The translations under genes and the position numbers were made by a program. From Clostridiales bacterium (GTDB lineage: Bacteria; Bacillota; Clostridia; Lachnospirales; CAG-274), in assembly GCA_021203425.1 (NCBI GenBank), contig JAJQBF010000238.1, forward strand, positions 1-26,109: a DNA stretch of 26,109 nucleotides, written 5' to 3'. The number at the start of each line of letters is the position of its first letter. The first letter of the stretch is position 1. Of this stretch, positions 13,348-21,318 are shown piece after piece. The notes under the pieces were generated by a model. That model was not told the origin of the DNA. It saw only the letters and a program-made list of their open reading frames with translations, and ran no database searches.

Positions 13348-15583
13348 TATATTACAGGGGCTTAACCCTATGCAAAAACAGGCGGTTCTTCATACTGAAG
13401 GACCTCTCCTTCTTTTAGCGGGGGCAGGCTCCGGCAAAACAAGGGTTCTTACCCACAGAATAGCATATTTAATAGAACAGGGCATACGCCCATGGAACAT
13501 ACTTGCCATAACCTTTACAAATAAGGCAGCAAAAGAAATGAAAGAAAGAGTTGAAAAAACAAGCCCCTTGGGCGCCGATGTCTGGGTGGCTACCTTTCAC
13601 TCAACCTGTGTCAGAATTCTCCGCAGACACGCCGAAAAGCTGGGTTATACAAATTCGTTTACTATTTTCGATGCCTCCGACAGTGAAAAGCTTATGAAAA
13701 CCGTATTAAAAGAGGCAAACATTGACGACAAACAATTTAAGCCCAAAGCCCTGCTTTCGACAATAAGCTCTTTTAAAAACGACGGAATAAGCCCGTCGGA
13801 GCTTGAAAAACAAGCCTCTGACTACAGGGAGAAAATAATTGCGGACATATACTCAGATTATCAAAAATCCCTTTTCAGAAACAATGCCTTTGACTTTGAC
13901 GATTTAATTATAAAAACAACGGAGCTTTTCAGACTTTTCCCCGATATACTCATTAGCTATCAGGAAAGGTTTAAATACATATTGATAGACGAATATCAAG
14001 ACACAAACACCGCCCAGTATAATTTAGTGTCTCTTTTGGCGGATAAATATAAAAACCTCTGTGTTGTAGGCGATGACGACCAGAGTATTTATGCCTTCAG
14101 AGGGGCTAACATACAGAACATACTTGATTTTGAAAAGGATTATCCTACGGCAAAGGTTATAAAGCTGGAGCAGAATTACCGCTCCACTTCGAATATTTTA
14201 AATGCGGCAAATGACGTAATTAAAAACAATATGGGAAGAAAGGGCAAAACCCTTTGGACGGATAAGGACGAGGGCGATAAAATAACCTATTTCAGAAGTG
14301 AAACCGACAGAGACGAGGCAGGGTTTATTGCCGACAATATAAAAAGGCTTGTAAACCGTGAAGGCTATTCATATAACCAAATAGCCATACTCTACAGAAA
14401 CAATTTTCTTTCAAGAGCCATAGGCGAGGGGCTTGTTAAGGCGTCTCTGCCCTATGTTGTCATAAGGGGTCATTCCTTTTATGAAAGCCTTGAAATAAAG
14501 GATATGCTTGCTTATCTTAAGTTTATATATAACCCCGACTCAGAGGTTGACCTTATGAGAATTATAAATGTTCCCAAACGAGGCATAGGGGATACTACCG
14601 TTGCCAAAATTGCCTCTATAGCCCACGAAAGAGGGGTTTCAATGTTCGATATTATAAATGACATTGAAATGGTTCCCGAACTTCGAACCAGGAGCAAAAA
14701 GCTTATCGAATTCAGAGACTTAATAAATTATTTTATAAATGAATCTTTGACAACTCCCGTCAGCAGTCTTGTTGAAGATGTATATTACAAAACAGGCTAT
14801 ATATCGGAACTTCAGCAGCAGGGCGACCAAACAGCCCAAAACAGAATAGAAAATCTCTATGAACTTCAAAGCAAGGCTGCGGATTTCGAAGAGCAAAACC
14901 CCAGCGACCCGAGCCTTGCCGCTTTTCTTGACGAAATTTCCCTTGTTTCCGATACAAATGCTTTGAAAACGGAAGACGGAGCAGTTTCACTTATGACACT
15001 TCATGCCTCAAAGGGGCTTGAATTTCCAGTTGTTTTCCTTGCAGGGTTTGAAGACGGAATCTTCCCTTCTTCCTATATCGACGGAACAGCCGACCTGAAG
15101 GAAATAGAAGAGGAAAGACGTCTCCTTTACGTAGGCATAACAAGGGCGCAGGAAAAGCTTTTTATAACCTGTTCCCAAAGCCGTATGATGAGAGGGCAGC
15201 CCTCCTTTAATCCCCCCTCAAGGTTTTTGAAGGAAATTCCTCTTAAATATCTTTCAAACGCAACGCCCCAAAAGGAGCCGAACCCCTACAGCGGAGACTT
15301 CAGCGGTTTCGGTACAGACAGAAATGGCTTTATAAGAACAATTAAAAATTCCAAAGATACAAACACAGGTTATAAAGTAGGCTCAAAGCCTAAGCCTAAA
15401 ACCTTTGCGGCATCGCCTTCCAAAACCGACTATAAGCCCGGCGATAAGGTTCGTCAGCTGAAATACGGCATTGGCACTGTTCTAGAGGTTAAACCCTCGT
15501 CTGGAGATGTTCTTTTGACAATAGAGTTTAAAGCCGGAACGAAAAAACTGTATGCCGGAATGGTAAAACCCGTTAAACAATAA
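13340..15583 (+). CDS. pcrA: ATP-dependent DNA helicase PcrA (UvrD/Rep family)
   Basis: This 747-aa superfamily 1A helicase moves 3' to 5' on DNA and acts in repair, replication restart and removal of RecA. It has Walker A AGAGSGKTR at 27-35, motif Ia ITFTNKAAKEM, motif II DEYQDTN, motif III GDDDQSIYAFRGA, motif IV QNYRS, motif V TLHASKGLEFPVVF and motif VI YVGITRAQ. The C-terminal 50 residues (GDKVRQLKYGIGTV and onward) form the Tudor-like domain that binds RNA polymerase in PcrA. The ATG at 13340 overlaps yerC and follows AAGGAGAAA; the frame open further upstream lies within yerC in another phase. Full length. Confidence 0.98.
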   Translation: MSDILQGLNPMQKQAVLHTEGPLLLLAGAGSGKTRVLTHRIAYLIEQGIRPWNILAITFTNKAAKEMKERVEKTSPLGADVWVATFHSTCVRILRRHAEKLGYTNSFTIFDASDSEKLMKTVLKEANIDDKQFKPKALLSTISSFKNDGISPSELEKQASDYREKIIADIYSDYQKSLFRNNAFDFDDLIIKTTELFRLFPDILISYQERFKYILIDEYQDTNTAQYNLVSLLADKYKNLCVVGDDDQSIYAFRGANIQNILDFEKDYPTAKVIKLEQNYRSTSNILNAANDVIKNNMGRKGKTLWTDKDEGDKITYFRSETDRDEAGFIADNIKRLVNREGYSYNQIAILYRNNFLSRAIGEGLVKASLPYVVIRGHSFYESLEIKDMLAYLKFIYNPDSEVDLMRIINVPKRGIGDTTVAKIASIAHERGVSMFDIINDIEMVPELRTRSKKLIEFRDLINYFINESLTTPVSSLVEDVYYKTGYISELQQQGDQTAQNRIENLYELQSKAADFEEQNPSDPSLAAFLDEISLVSDTNALKTEDGAVSLMTLHASKGLEFPVVFLAGFEDGIFPSSYIDGTADLKEIEEERRLLYVGITRAQEKLFITCSQSRMMRGQPSFNPPSRFLKEIPLKYLSNATPQKEPNPYSGDFSGFGTDRNGFIRTIKNSKDTNTGYKVGSKPKPKTFAASPSKTDYKPGDKVRQLKYGIGTVLEVKPSSGDVLLTIEFKAGTKKLYAGMVKPVKQ

Positions 15584-15587
15584 AACA

Positions 15588-15624
15588 AAACCCTCCTCAA
15601 AAAAATCTGGGAGGGTTTGTTTTT
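15588..15624. terminator. Bidirectional terminator between pcrA and cysE
   Basis: AAACCCTCC (15588-15596) pairs with GGAGGGTTT (15610-15618), followed by GTTTTT on the plus strand and preceded by an A run that serves the minus-strand transcript. Confidence 0.85.
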
Positions 15625-16552
15625 ATATTACGTAAAACCATGCGTTGTTTTGTTCAAGCTCTTCCGTATGAACGGTTTTATCCATATTTTGATATCTCAG
15701 TTCGGGGTTTTTTATTGTAACCCTTGTGTTGGGCTTAACTGAGGCAACTATAAAAGCATTGCCCCCTATTACGCTGCCCTTGCCGATTACGGTTTCGCCG
15801 CCTAAAATAGAGGCTCCCGAGTAGATTGTTACGTTGTCCTCGATTGTGGGGTGACGGCGCACACCTTTAAGGCTTTGACCGCCGGAAGTTGAAAGACCGC
15901 CTAAGGTTACCCCCTGATATATCTTTACGTGGTCGCCTATTACCGTTGTTTCACCTATAACTATGCCTGTGCCGTGGTCGATAAAGAAGTGCCTGCCGAT
16001 TGTAGCACCGGGGTGAATATCTATACCCGTTATGCCGTGGGCGTGTTCCGTCATAATTCTGGGAACAAGGGGCACATTCAGAAGATAAAGCTCATGAGCA
16101 ATTCTTGCAACCATAATGGCATAAAGCCCGGGGTAGGAGTATATAATTTCGTCAAGGCTGTATGCCGCAGGGTCGCCGGCATAGGCGGCATAAACGTCCA
16201 GCTCCAGATAATCCCTCAGCATAGGCAGCTTTTCGAAAAAGTTGTCGCTTATTTCACTGACCTTTTTGTCAAGCTCTTCATTGTCGCAGACATTTTCGTC
16301 TGTACATATAAAGGCTTTTTTCATCTGCTTTTCAAGATTATATCTTATTTCTTCCAAAATTTCCCCTACATAATAGCGGACAAATTCTTTTTTCAGCTTT
16401 TTTTGTTCAAAAAAACCGGGAAAAATAAGCTTTTGCAAAAGCTTTATAATGTGAACGACTGTTTCTCTGTTGGGCTGTAAATTGGTGTCTATTTTAGCCG
16501 TAACTCCGCAGCTCCCGTAGCTTTCTATTAATTCATTAATTATTTTTTCCAT
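15623..16552 (-). CDS. cysE: Serine O-acetyltransferase (CysE/EpsC type)
   Basis: This enzyme makes O-acetylserine from serine and acetyl-CoA, the committed step to cysteine. The 309-aa protein has an N-terminal helical part (residues about 1-185, with DPAAYSLDEIIYSYPGLYAI near its end) and a left-handed beta-helix of hexapeptide repeats (GIDIHPGATIG, FFIDHGTGIVIGET, VKIYQGVTLGG, SILGGETVIGKGSVIGG). Active-site histidines lie in IDIHPG and IDHGTG. The length matches the long clostridial EpsC-type enzymes. The ribosome binding site AAGGGG overlaps the end of the glycosylase gene upstream, with a 6-base gap. It is the last gene of the bofA-rhomboid-UDG-cysE run. Confidence 0.95.
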   Translation of the reverse strand: MEKIINELIESYGSCGVTAKIDTNLQPNRETVVHIIKLLQKLIFPGFFEQKKLKKEFVRYYVGEILEEIRYNLEKQMKKAFICTDENVCDNEELDKKVSEISDNFFEKLPMLRDYLELDVYAAYAGDPAAYSLDEIIYSYPGLYAIMVARIAHELYLLNVPLVPRIMTEHAHGITGIDIHPGATIGRHFFIDHGTGIVIGETTVIGDHVKIYQGVTLGGLSTSGGQSLKGVRRHPTIEDNVTIYSGASILGGETVIGKGSVIGGNAFIVASVKPNTRVTIKNPELRYQNMDKTVHTEELEQNNAWFYVI

Positions 16553-16558
16553 AAAACA

Positions 16559-17128
16559 TTACCCCTTTTTATGTATAATTTTTTTCAGCTCTTCTATATC
16601 GTTTATATATGTACTTTTAAGACTTCTGTTATATATTATCGACGCCGGATGATATAGGGGGAAAAGAATAAATTTTTCAAGGTTGAGACTTTTGCCGTGA
16701 ACCTCCCCTATAACGGCTTTTTTATCTCCCGTAACAGCTTTTAAGGCGAAATTTCCCAGCGTTACGACATATTCCGGCTTTAAAATTTCAAGCTCCCTGT
16801 GAAGATAGGGGGTGAAAAAATCAACCTCCCCCTTGTTGGGAGGACGGTTTGAAACTCTGCCTGTTTTGGGGTTTGTTTTTACAGGGCGCAGTTTCACCAC
16901 ATTTGTAATATATATATCCTCTCTTTGAAGACCCAGTATTTCGAGAAATTCACTTAGGTTTCTGCCTGCCTTTCCCACAAAGGGTCTGCCCTGTTTTTCC
17001 TCTTCGCCGCCGGGCGCCTCCCCTATAAGCACAAGTCTTGTTTTTAAATTTCCTTCTCCGCCTATAAATTTTCTTTCGGGGAAAAGCCTTTCGGATTCTT
17101 CTTTCATTTCATCATACAGCTTTATCAT
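16559..17128 (-). CDS. Uracil-DNA glycosylase, family 4-like, without Fe-S cysteines
   Basis: The enzyme removes uracil from DNA to start base-excision repair. The 189-aa protein has the motif GEAPG at 36-40, followed by GRPFVGKAGRNLSEFL, ITNVVKLRP at 74-82, VTLGNFAL and the C-terminal motif YHPAS at 159-163. These fit family 4 of the uracil-DNA glycosylase superfamily. That family usually has four cysteines holding a [4Fe-4S] cluster; this protein contains no cysteine at all, so a cluster is excluded. The ATG follows GAAGG and overlaps the end of the rhomboid gene by 17 bases, indicating co-transcription. Confidence 0.9.
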   Translation of the reverse strand: MIKLYDEMKEESERLFPERKFIGGEGNLKTRLVLIGEAPGGEEEKQGRPFVGKAGRNLSEFLEILGLQREDIYITNVVKLRPVKTNPKTGRVSNRPPNKGEVDFFTPYLHRELEILKPEYVVTLGNFALKAVTGDKKAVIGEVHGKSLNLEKFILFPLYHPASIIYNRSLKSTYINDIEELKKIIHKKG

Positions 17129-18206
17129 TTTTACTTACCTTCTTTTTATCGGCAAAGCCTATTATAATTCCCAAAATAACACCTGCTGCAAAACCGCCTA
17201 TATGTCCCCAGTTATCAACTCCGGGATATACAAAACCGAACCCTATATTTATAATAGAAATAATTATATAAACATAAGCGTCGAGCCCGTCCATTTTAAT
17301 ATTGTTTATAAGTGTATAAGCAAGAGAGGAACCCATTATTCCGAAAATTGCGCCGGAGGCTCCTGCCGAAACACTTTCTCCGGAAAAGAGAAAGCTGAGA
17401 AGTGAACAGCCCAAGCCTGAAATTAAATATACAGCCGTAAATTTTAAATATCCGTAATATCTTTCACAGCGGCTTCCGAAAATAAAAAGCCCGAACATAT
17501 TTGAAAAAATATGGAGAATACCTATGTGAAGAAACGTATAGGTGAAAAGCCTGTAATATTCTCCCTGTTTTATATAAGGGGCATATATTGCTCCGTATTT
17601 AAGCAGTGTTTGTGTGTTTTCACTTCCTCCGTCAAGGCTTAAAAGTATAAACATAATTACATTCAAAGCAATAAGCCCGTAGGTAACAATAACACTTCTT
17701 GTCTTTATGAAATCGGAACTTCTGCAGCTTTGACTTCTGAATATACCGGATACTGTTTTGGGCTGAGGTTCTTTTGCGTTTTTAAGAATGTTTTCGATGC
17801 CGTCGAATTTGCTGGGGGAGTCTTTGCCGCAGATAAAATTTCCGTTTTTTATATCTACTGCCCAGCGTATGTTTACAACCTCCGCCTGAGGGTCAAAACC
17901 GCCCCTTAAGGTAAATTCCGCCGCTCTTTCGTCTCCCACGGCAATACACAGAAAAACTGCCTTTGCATTATATTTGATTTGACTTAAAATACTTTTTTTT
18001 AATAAATCAAACCGCAGCTCAAAGGAAGGTGTTTTAAAAGTGTTTATTACAATAACATAATTTATGACAGCTCCCGAAGGTTTGTAAAAACACAGTTCCG
18101 TTGTTTCTTCGGAGATAAGGTTTTCCTCCGGTTTTGTTTTTATAAAGCTGTAGTTTTTTTCCGCCAAGCCCTTTGAAAAGGCGGTTAAAATATCCGTTAT
18201 ATTCAT
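17112..18206 (-). CDS. Rhomboid-family intramembrane serine protease with N-terminal cytosolic extension
   Basis: The 364-aa protein has about 165 soluble N-terminal residues and then a six-to-seven-helix rhomboid core. The catalytic Ser284 lies in GASGAIFG and the catalytic His335 in NWGHIGGF; the conserved FLHIGILHIFSNM (His227, His232, Asn236) is also present. Rhomboids cleave membrane proteins within or near the bilayer. The N-terminal domain (for example YVIVINTFKTPSFELRFDLLK) is not one I recognise. It starts 15 bases after the bofA stop, with AAGGAAG as ribosome binding site, and overlaps the glycosylase gene downstream. Its substrate is unknown. Confidence 0.92.
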   Translation of the reverse strand: MNITDILTAFSKGLAEKNYSFIKTKPEENLISEETTELCFYKPSGAVINYVIVINTFKTPSFELRFDLLKKSILSQIKYNAKAVFLCIAVGDERAAEFTLRGGFDPQAEVVNIRWAVDIKNGNFICGKDSPSKFDGIENILKNAKEPQPKTVSGIFRSQSCRSSDFIKTRSVIVTYGLIALNVIMFILLSLDGGSENTQTLLKYGAIYAPYIKQGEYYRLFTYTFLHIGILHIFSNMFGLFIFGSRCERYYGYLKFTAVYLISGLGCSLLSFLFSGESVSAGASGAIFGIMGSSLAYTLINNIKMDGLDAYVYIIISIINIGFGFVYPGVDNWGHIGGFAAGVILGIIIGFADKKKVSKNDKAV

Positions 18207-18221
18207 TGTTCATCTTCCTTA

Positions 18222-18490
18222 TCACAATGCAAACAGCTTAATTATGTAAAGCCCTATAAAAGCAGGCAGCCCTAAAAGCCCTATAATTACACCGTTAAAC
18301 AAATTTACACCCAAAACAAGACCGCTGCTTTCCAAAATTACATTAAGAATATATATTGTGCCGAGCCCCAAGGCGCCTCTTGCCGCACATAAAATTATTT
18401 TTTTTTCAAAAGTCTTGAAAAAAACAGACAGCCGGCGGCAATACAGAGAAAAATAATCATATATTCCGTCACACCGAAAGAAAAATCCAT
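18222..18490 (-). pseudogene. bofA: BofA-like pro-sigma-K processing regulator, frameshifted
   Basis: From the ATG at 18490 (ribosome binding site GAGGCAGG) the frame gives a membrane N-terminus (MDFSFGVTEYMIIFLCIAAG), then goes off frame at the run of seven A (plus strand) at 18418-18424. With one more base there it continues to the stop at 18222-18224 as an 89-aa protein with two or three membrane segments and the BofA-typical C-terminal region (GVNLFNGVIIGLLGLPAFIG). BofA sits in the forespore outer membrane and restrains SpoIVFB, which activates sigma-K, so it marks a spore former. As sequenced only 31 residues would be made. This is a real mutation or a homopolymer error. Confidence 0.8.
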
Positions 18491-18516
18491 TTTCCTGCCT
18501 CTTTTAAACCTTATTA

Positions 18517-18546
18517 GAATAATTTATGCGGTTTCGGTGTGTATTA
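18517..18546 (-). promoter_or_regulatory. Possible sigma-E-type promoter before bofA
   Basis: On the minus strand, GAATAAT and then CATAAATT are separated by 14 bases, similar to the -35 and -10 pattern of sporulation sigma-E. bofA of Bacillus is under sigma-E. No sigma-A-like pair is seen here. The match is partial. Confidence 0.3.
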
Positions 18547-18567
18547 TTCGGGGCTGTTTACAGTAAA

Positions 18568-18590
18568 GGGGACAGAAAAATTCTGTCCCC
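18568..18590 (-). terminator. Terminator of efp
   Basis: A perfect 10-bp stem pairs GGGGACAGAA (18568-18577) with TTCTGTCCCC (18581-18590) around a 3-base loop, 10 bases after the efp stop. On the minus strand only TTTACTG follows, so the T run is short. Confidence 0.75.
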
Positions 18591-18599
18591 CTGTATGTC

Positions 18600-19163
18600 T
18601 TATTTGTTTACTCTTCCGGTATATTCGCCTGTTCTTGTATCTATCTTAATAATTTCGCCCTGATTTATGAAAAGAGGTACGTTAACCTGAGCGCCTGTTT
18701 CAACAACAGCCGGCTTTGTAGCGCCTGTAGCTGTGTCGCCTTTGAAACCGGGCTCTGTCTTTGTAATTTCAAGCTCGACAATAAGGGGAGGTTCAATTCC
18801 TATAACTGTTCCGTTATAAGAAATTATTTTAACCATTTCATTTTCTTTAACAAACTTAAGACCGTCTCCTACATCTGCAGTGGAAACATTAAGCTGGTCA
18901 TAAGATTCCATATCCATAAATACATACATATCTCCGTCTGAATATAAATACTGCATATCCTTACGGTTGATATGGGCTTTTCCTGTTTTTTCCGTAGGAC
19001 GGAAGGTTCTTTCAACTACACCGCCGTTAATAAGGTTTTTAAGCTTTGTACGCACAAAAGCCGCACCCTTGCCGGGTTTAACGTGTTGGAACTCGATAAC
19101 CTGATAAACAATACCGTCTAATTCAATAGTAACACCGTTTCTGAATTCACCTGCTGATATCAT
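18600..19163 (-). CDS. efp: Elongation factor P
   Basis: EF-P binds the ribosome and relieves stalling at runs of proline. The 187-aa protein is full length: MISAGEFRNG at the start, the exposed loop HVKPGKGAAFVRTK with Lys32 at the tip (the site that is modified in some bacteria), GIEPPLIVELEI and the C-terminal FINQGEIIKIDTRTGEY. The ATG follows TAGGAGGAAT. It is transcribed alone, from a good sigma-A promoter and through a leader with a 7-bp hairpin, and ends in a strong hairpin. Confidence 0.98.
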   Translation of the reverse strand: MISAGEFRNGVTIELDGIVYQVIEFQHVKPGKGAAFVRTKLKNLINGGVVERTFRPTEKTGKAHINRKDMQYLYSDGDMYVFMDMESYDQLNVSTADVGDGLKFVKENEMVKIISYNGTVIGIEPPLIVELEITKTEPGFKGDTATGATKPAVVETGAQVNVPLFINQGEIIKIDTRTGEYTGRVNK

Positions 19164-19199
19164 TGGAATATTCCTCCTAAAAACATATTCTTAAGGACA

Positions 19200-19227
19200 T
19201 CTTACAAATTAAAGAACCTCTGTAAGA
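19200..19227 (-). promoter_or_regulatory. Hairpin in the efp leader
   Basis: TCTTACA (19200-19206) pairs with TGTAAGA (19221-19227) around a 14-base loop, in the leader of about 85 bases between the promoter and the ribosome binding site. No T run follows, so it is not a terminator; its role is unknown. Confidence 0.45.
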
Positions 19228-19254
19228 CACCTTTTTCGTAGTTTTATTATGTTC

Positions 19255-19283
19255 ATAATAACAAAATTAAACATAAAAGTCAA
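19255..19283 (-). promoter_or_regulatory. Sigma-A promoter of efp
   Basis: On the minus strand TTGACT (19278-19283) and TATTAT (19255-19260) are separated by 17 bases. Confidence 0.75.
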
Positions 19284-19355
19284 TAGGCTTATTAAAAGCT
19301 GAATAAATTTCCCCAAAACAGCCCGGGAGTTGCAATAGGGCAATAATTGTTGTTC

Positions 19356-19385
19356 TTGACCAACAGGGGTATAGGTGAATATAAT
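19356..19385 (+). promoter_or_regulatory. Sigma-A promoter of the cation efflux gene
   Basis: TTGACC (19356-19361) and TATAAT (19380-19385) are separated by 18 bases, about 30 bases before the ATG. I see no recognisable metal-responsive operator. Confidence 0.7.
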
Positions 19386-19415
19386 ATAAAGTAAATTATA
19401 TAAGCGGTGATAATT

Positions 19416-20300
19416 ATGGAAAATAAAGACTACGAAAATGAAAAAACAGCTCTTGAGGTTTCAAGAATAAGTATAGAGGCAAATGCGGCGCTGTCGGTTT
19501 TTAAGCTGCTCTGCGGAATTTTCGGCAGGTCGGCGGCTATGGTTTCAGATGCCGTACATTCACTGTCAGACGTTTTGTCAACCCTTGTGGTTATTGTAGG
19601 CATAAAGCTTGCGGCAAGAAAGTCAGACGCAGACCACAGCTACGGACACGAGCGGTTTGAGCCTGTGGCTGCTGTAGTTTTATCCTGTATGCTTATGGCA
19701 GTAGGTATTTTAATAGGGGTGTCGGGCATAAGCAAAATCATAAACTATGATTCGGCGGCTTACAGCGTTCCTTCGGCTGCGGCAGCAGTGGCAGCAGCTG
19801 TTTCGATTATTGTAAAGGAAATAATGTTCAGATATACAAAATCGGCTGCAAAGAAAATAAACTCCGATGCTCTTATGGTAGATGCATGGCACCACCGCTC
19901 CGATGCGCTTTCTTCAATAGGCAGTTTAATAGGTATTATAGGCGCAATGGCAGGCTTTCCCCTTTTAGACCCTATAGCGGCTGTTGTAATCTGTTTCTTT
20001 ATTATCCGTGCTGCATATGAAATATTCAGAGAGGCGGCGGATAAGCTGGTTGACAAGGCCTGTGACGAAGAAACGGAAAATGAAATGAAAAAAATAATAA
20101 GGGAAACGGAAGGGGTTATTTCTCTTGACGATATTAAAACAAGACTTTTCGGCGCAAAAATTTATGTAGACGTGGAAATTTCCGCAAAAAAGGATTTGTA
20201 TTTATCCGAAGCCCATAATATAGCCCAGAATGTCCACGACAACATAAAACAAAGGTTTCCCCTTGTAAAAGACTGTATGGTTCATGTGAACCCCAAATAA
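19416..20300 (+). CDS. Cation diffusion facilitator (CDF) family efflux transporter
   Basis: The 294-aa membrane protein exports divalent metal ions in exchange for protons. It has six predicted membrane helices, metal-site residues in helix 2 (SDAVHSLSD, Asp45, His48, Asp52) and in helix 5 (AWHHRSDAL, His159, Asp163), the YGHERFEP loop, and a cytosolic C-terminal domain (IKTRLFGAKIYVDVEI, then VHDNIKQRFP and MVHVNP). Metal specificity cannot be read with confidence; zinc, manganese or iron are possible. I choose the ATG at 19416, with GGTG close by; a GTG three codons earlier overlaps that site. It is monocistronic and convergent with the L,D-transpeptidase gene. Confidence 0.93.
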   Translation: MENKDYENEKTALEVSRISIEANAALSVFKLLCGIFGRSAAMVSDAVHSLSDVLSTLVVIVGIKLAARKSDADHSYGHERFEPVAAVVLSCMLMAVGILIGVSGISKIINYDSAAYSVPSAAAAVAAAVSIIVKEIMFRYTKSAAKKINSDALMVDAWHHRSDALSSIGSLIGIIGAMAGFPLLDPIAAVVICFFIIRAAYEIFREAADKLVDKACDEETENEMKKIIRETEGVISLDDIKTRLFGAKIYVDVEISAKKDLYLSEAHNIAQNVHDNIKQRFPLVKDCMVHVNPK

Positions 20301-20325
20301 GCCACTGAAGAGGGGCTTTGCCTTT
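20299..20325 (+). terminator. Weak terminator-like hairpin after the CDF gene
   Basis: AAGCC (20299-20303, overlapping the stop codon) pairs with GGCTT (20314-20318), followed by TGCCTTTT. The stem has only 5 bp. Confidence 0.35.
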
Positions 20326-21089
20326 TAATTCACCCAAACTGCGGTGTCTTTAGGTATGGTTTTGTAAAAATATTCGGCGTCATTTACTGACATTCTTATA
20401 CAGCCGCTTGAACAGTGTCTGCCCAATGTTGGGTCGGTTATATTGCTCTCTTTATCCATAGCAACGGAATGGAAAAGATAGGCTTCGTTAAATCTTACCC
20501 AATATTTTGCGCCGCTTTTAAGTCTTGCGGAGTAAAACCACTCTCCTCTGTCTGAAATTTCAAAAAGCCATCTTGTGGTGGGGGATATGTTTTTTCCCGT
20601 TCCGCAGACTATTCTTTTCTCCAAACGGAATTTTCCGGCGGTGCCTTTTAATATATAAACCCTTTGGCGGTAAATATCCGCCCATACAAATTTGTCGGTT
20701 TTGCTTTTGAAACCACGGGTGTTTATGCAGCACTCTATTTCTTCGGCGGTTAAGCTGTCTTCGGCTGTAAGAGGGTCAGAGGGGATTGTTATGCTCTCAG
20801 GTTTAACCCAGGCCCTGCCGCTTTCTCTTTCGATATAATACCAGCTGAGGCTGAAATCCCGGAGAATCAAAACCCTTTCTCTTTCGGCGGTTTCTTCAAA
20901 GGAAGAATCTTCCGAGGGTAAATTATAAAGCCTTGTTCCTTTTCTTATTTCTCCGTATACGGGAGAGGGGACAGCCTTCTTCTCCGCCGAGTTTATTTCA
21001 TCACTTGTATAGACCTGTGTACTTCCTTTTATATACAGCGTAAAGGTAAGAGCAGTAAAAACAAAAACACAGAAAAATAATTTACACAT
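20325..21089 (-). CDS. L,D-transpeptidase (YkuD family) with SH3-like domain
   Basis: The enzyme cross-links peptidoglycan stems (3-3 links) or attaches proteins to the wall, outside the membrane. The 254-aa protein starts with a short cytosolic end and one hydrophobic segment (residues about 3-20), a signal peptide or anchor. Residues about 45-100 look like an SH3-type domain (GEIRKGTRLYNLP, WYYIERESGRAWV). Residues about 127-254 form the YkuD domain, with the active-site pattern His207, then LGRHCSSGCIRM (Cys230, Arg232). The ATG follows AAAAGGAAT. Full length; no partner gene adjacent. Confidence 0.93.
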   Translation of the reverse strand: MCKLFFCVFVFTALTFTLYIKGSTQVYTSDEINSAEKKAVPSPVYGEIRKGTRLYNLPSEDSSFEETAERERVLILRDFSLSWYYIERESGRAWVKPESITIPSDPLTAEDSLTAEEIECCINTRGFKSKTDKFVWADIYRQRVYILKGTAGKFRLEKRIVCGTGKNISPTTRWLFEISDRGEWFYSARLKSGAKYWVRFNEAYLFHSVAMDKESNITDPTLGRHCSSGCIRMSVNDAEYFYKTIPKDTAVWVN

Positions 21090-21318
21090 GGGCTTATTCC
21101 TTTTTATTTATATGTTATTCTCCTCTGCCGAAAGCTATGCTTTTATGGGTTCGGCTTTAAAGCAAAGAAAAAGTTTAGGGAATTTTTTAAAAGACTTGAT
21201 TTATTTCCGATTTTGTGCAATGATATAAAGTAGGAAAAAACCTTTTACAAACAATTGACACAAACATAACAAAAGGGGGTTATCCCCGAGAAATATATAC
21301 TCGTAAGGAGGAATTTAA
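21090..21318 (+). promoter_or_regulatory. Divergent intergenic region upstream of nadB
   Basis: This region holds the start signals of the L,D-transpeptidase gene (minus) and nadB (plus). Toward nadB I see a weak pair TTATTT and TATAAA with 17 bases between (about 21204-21232). There is also a TTGACA (21255-21260) without a convincing -10, and a small GGGG-GTTAT-CCCC hairpin near 21275-21287. GCCGAA (21127-21132) and TTCGGC (21150-21155) form a short inverted repeat. I do not recognise a NiaR operator or a riboswitch. Confidence 0.3.
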
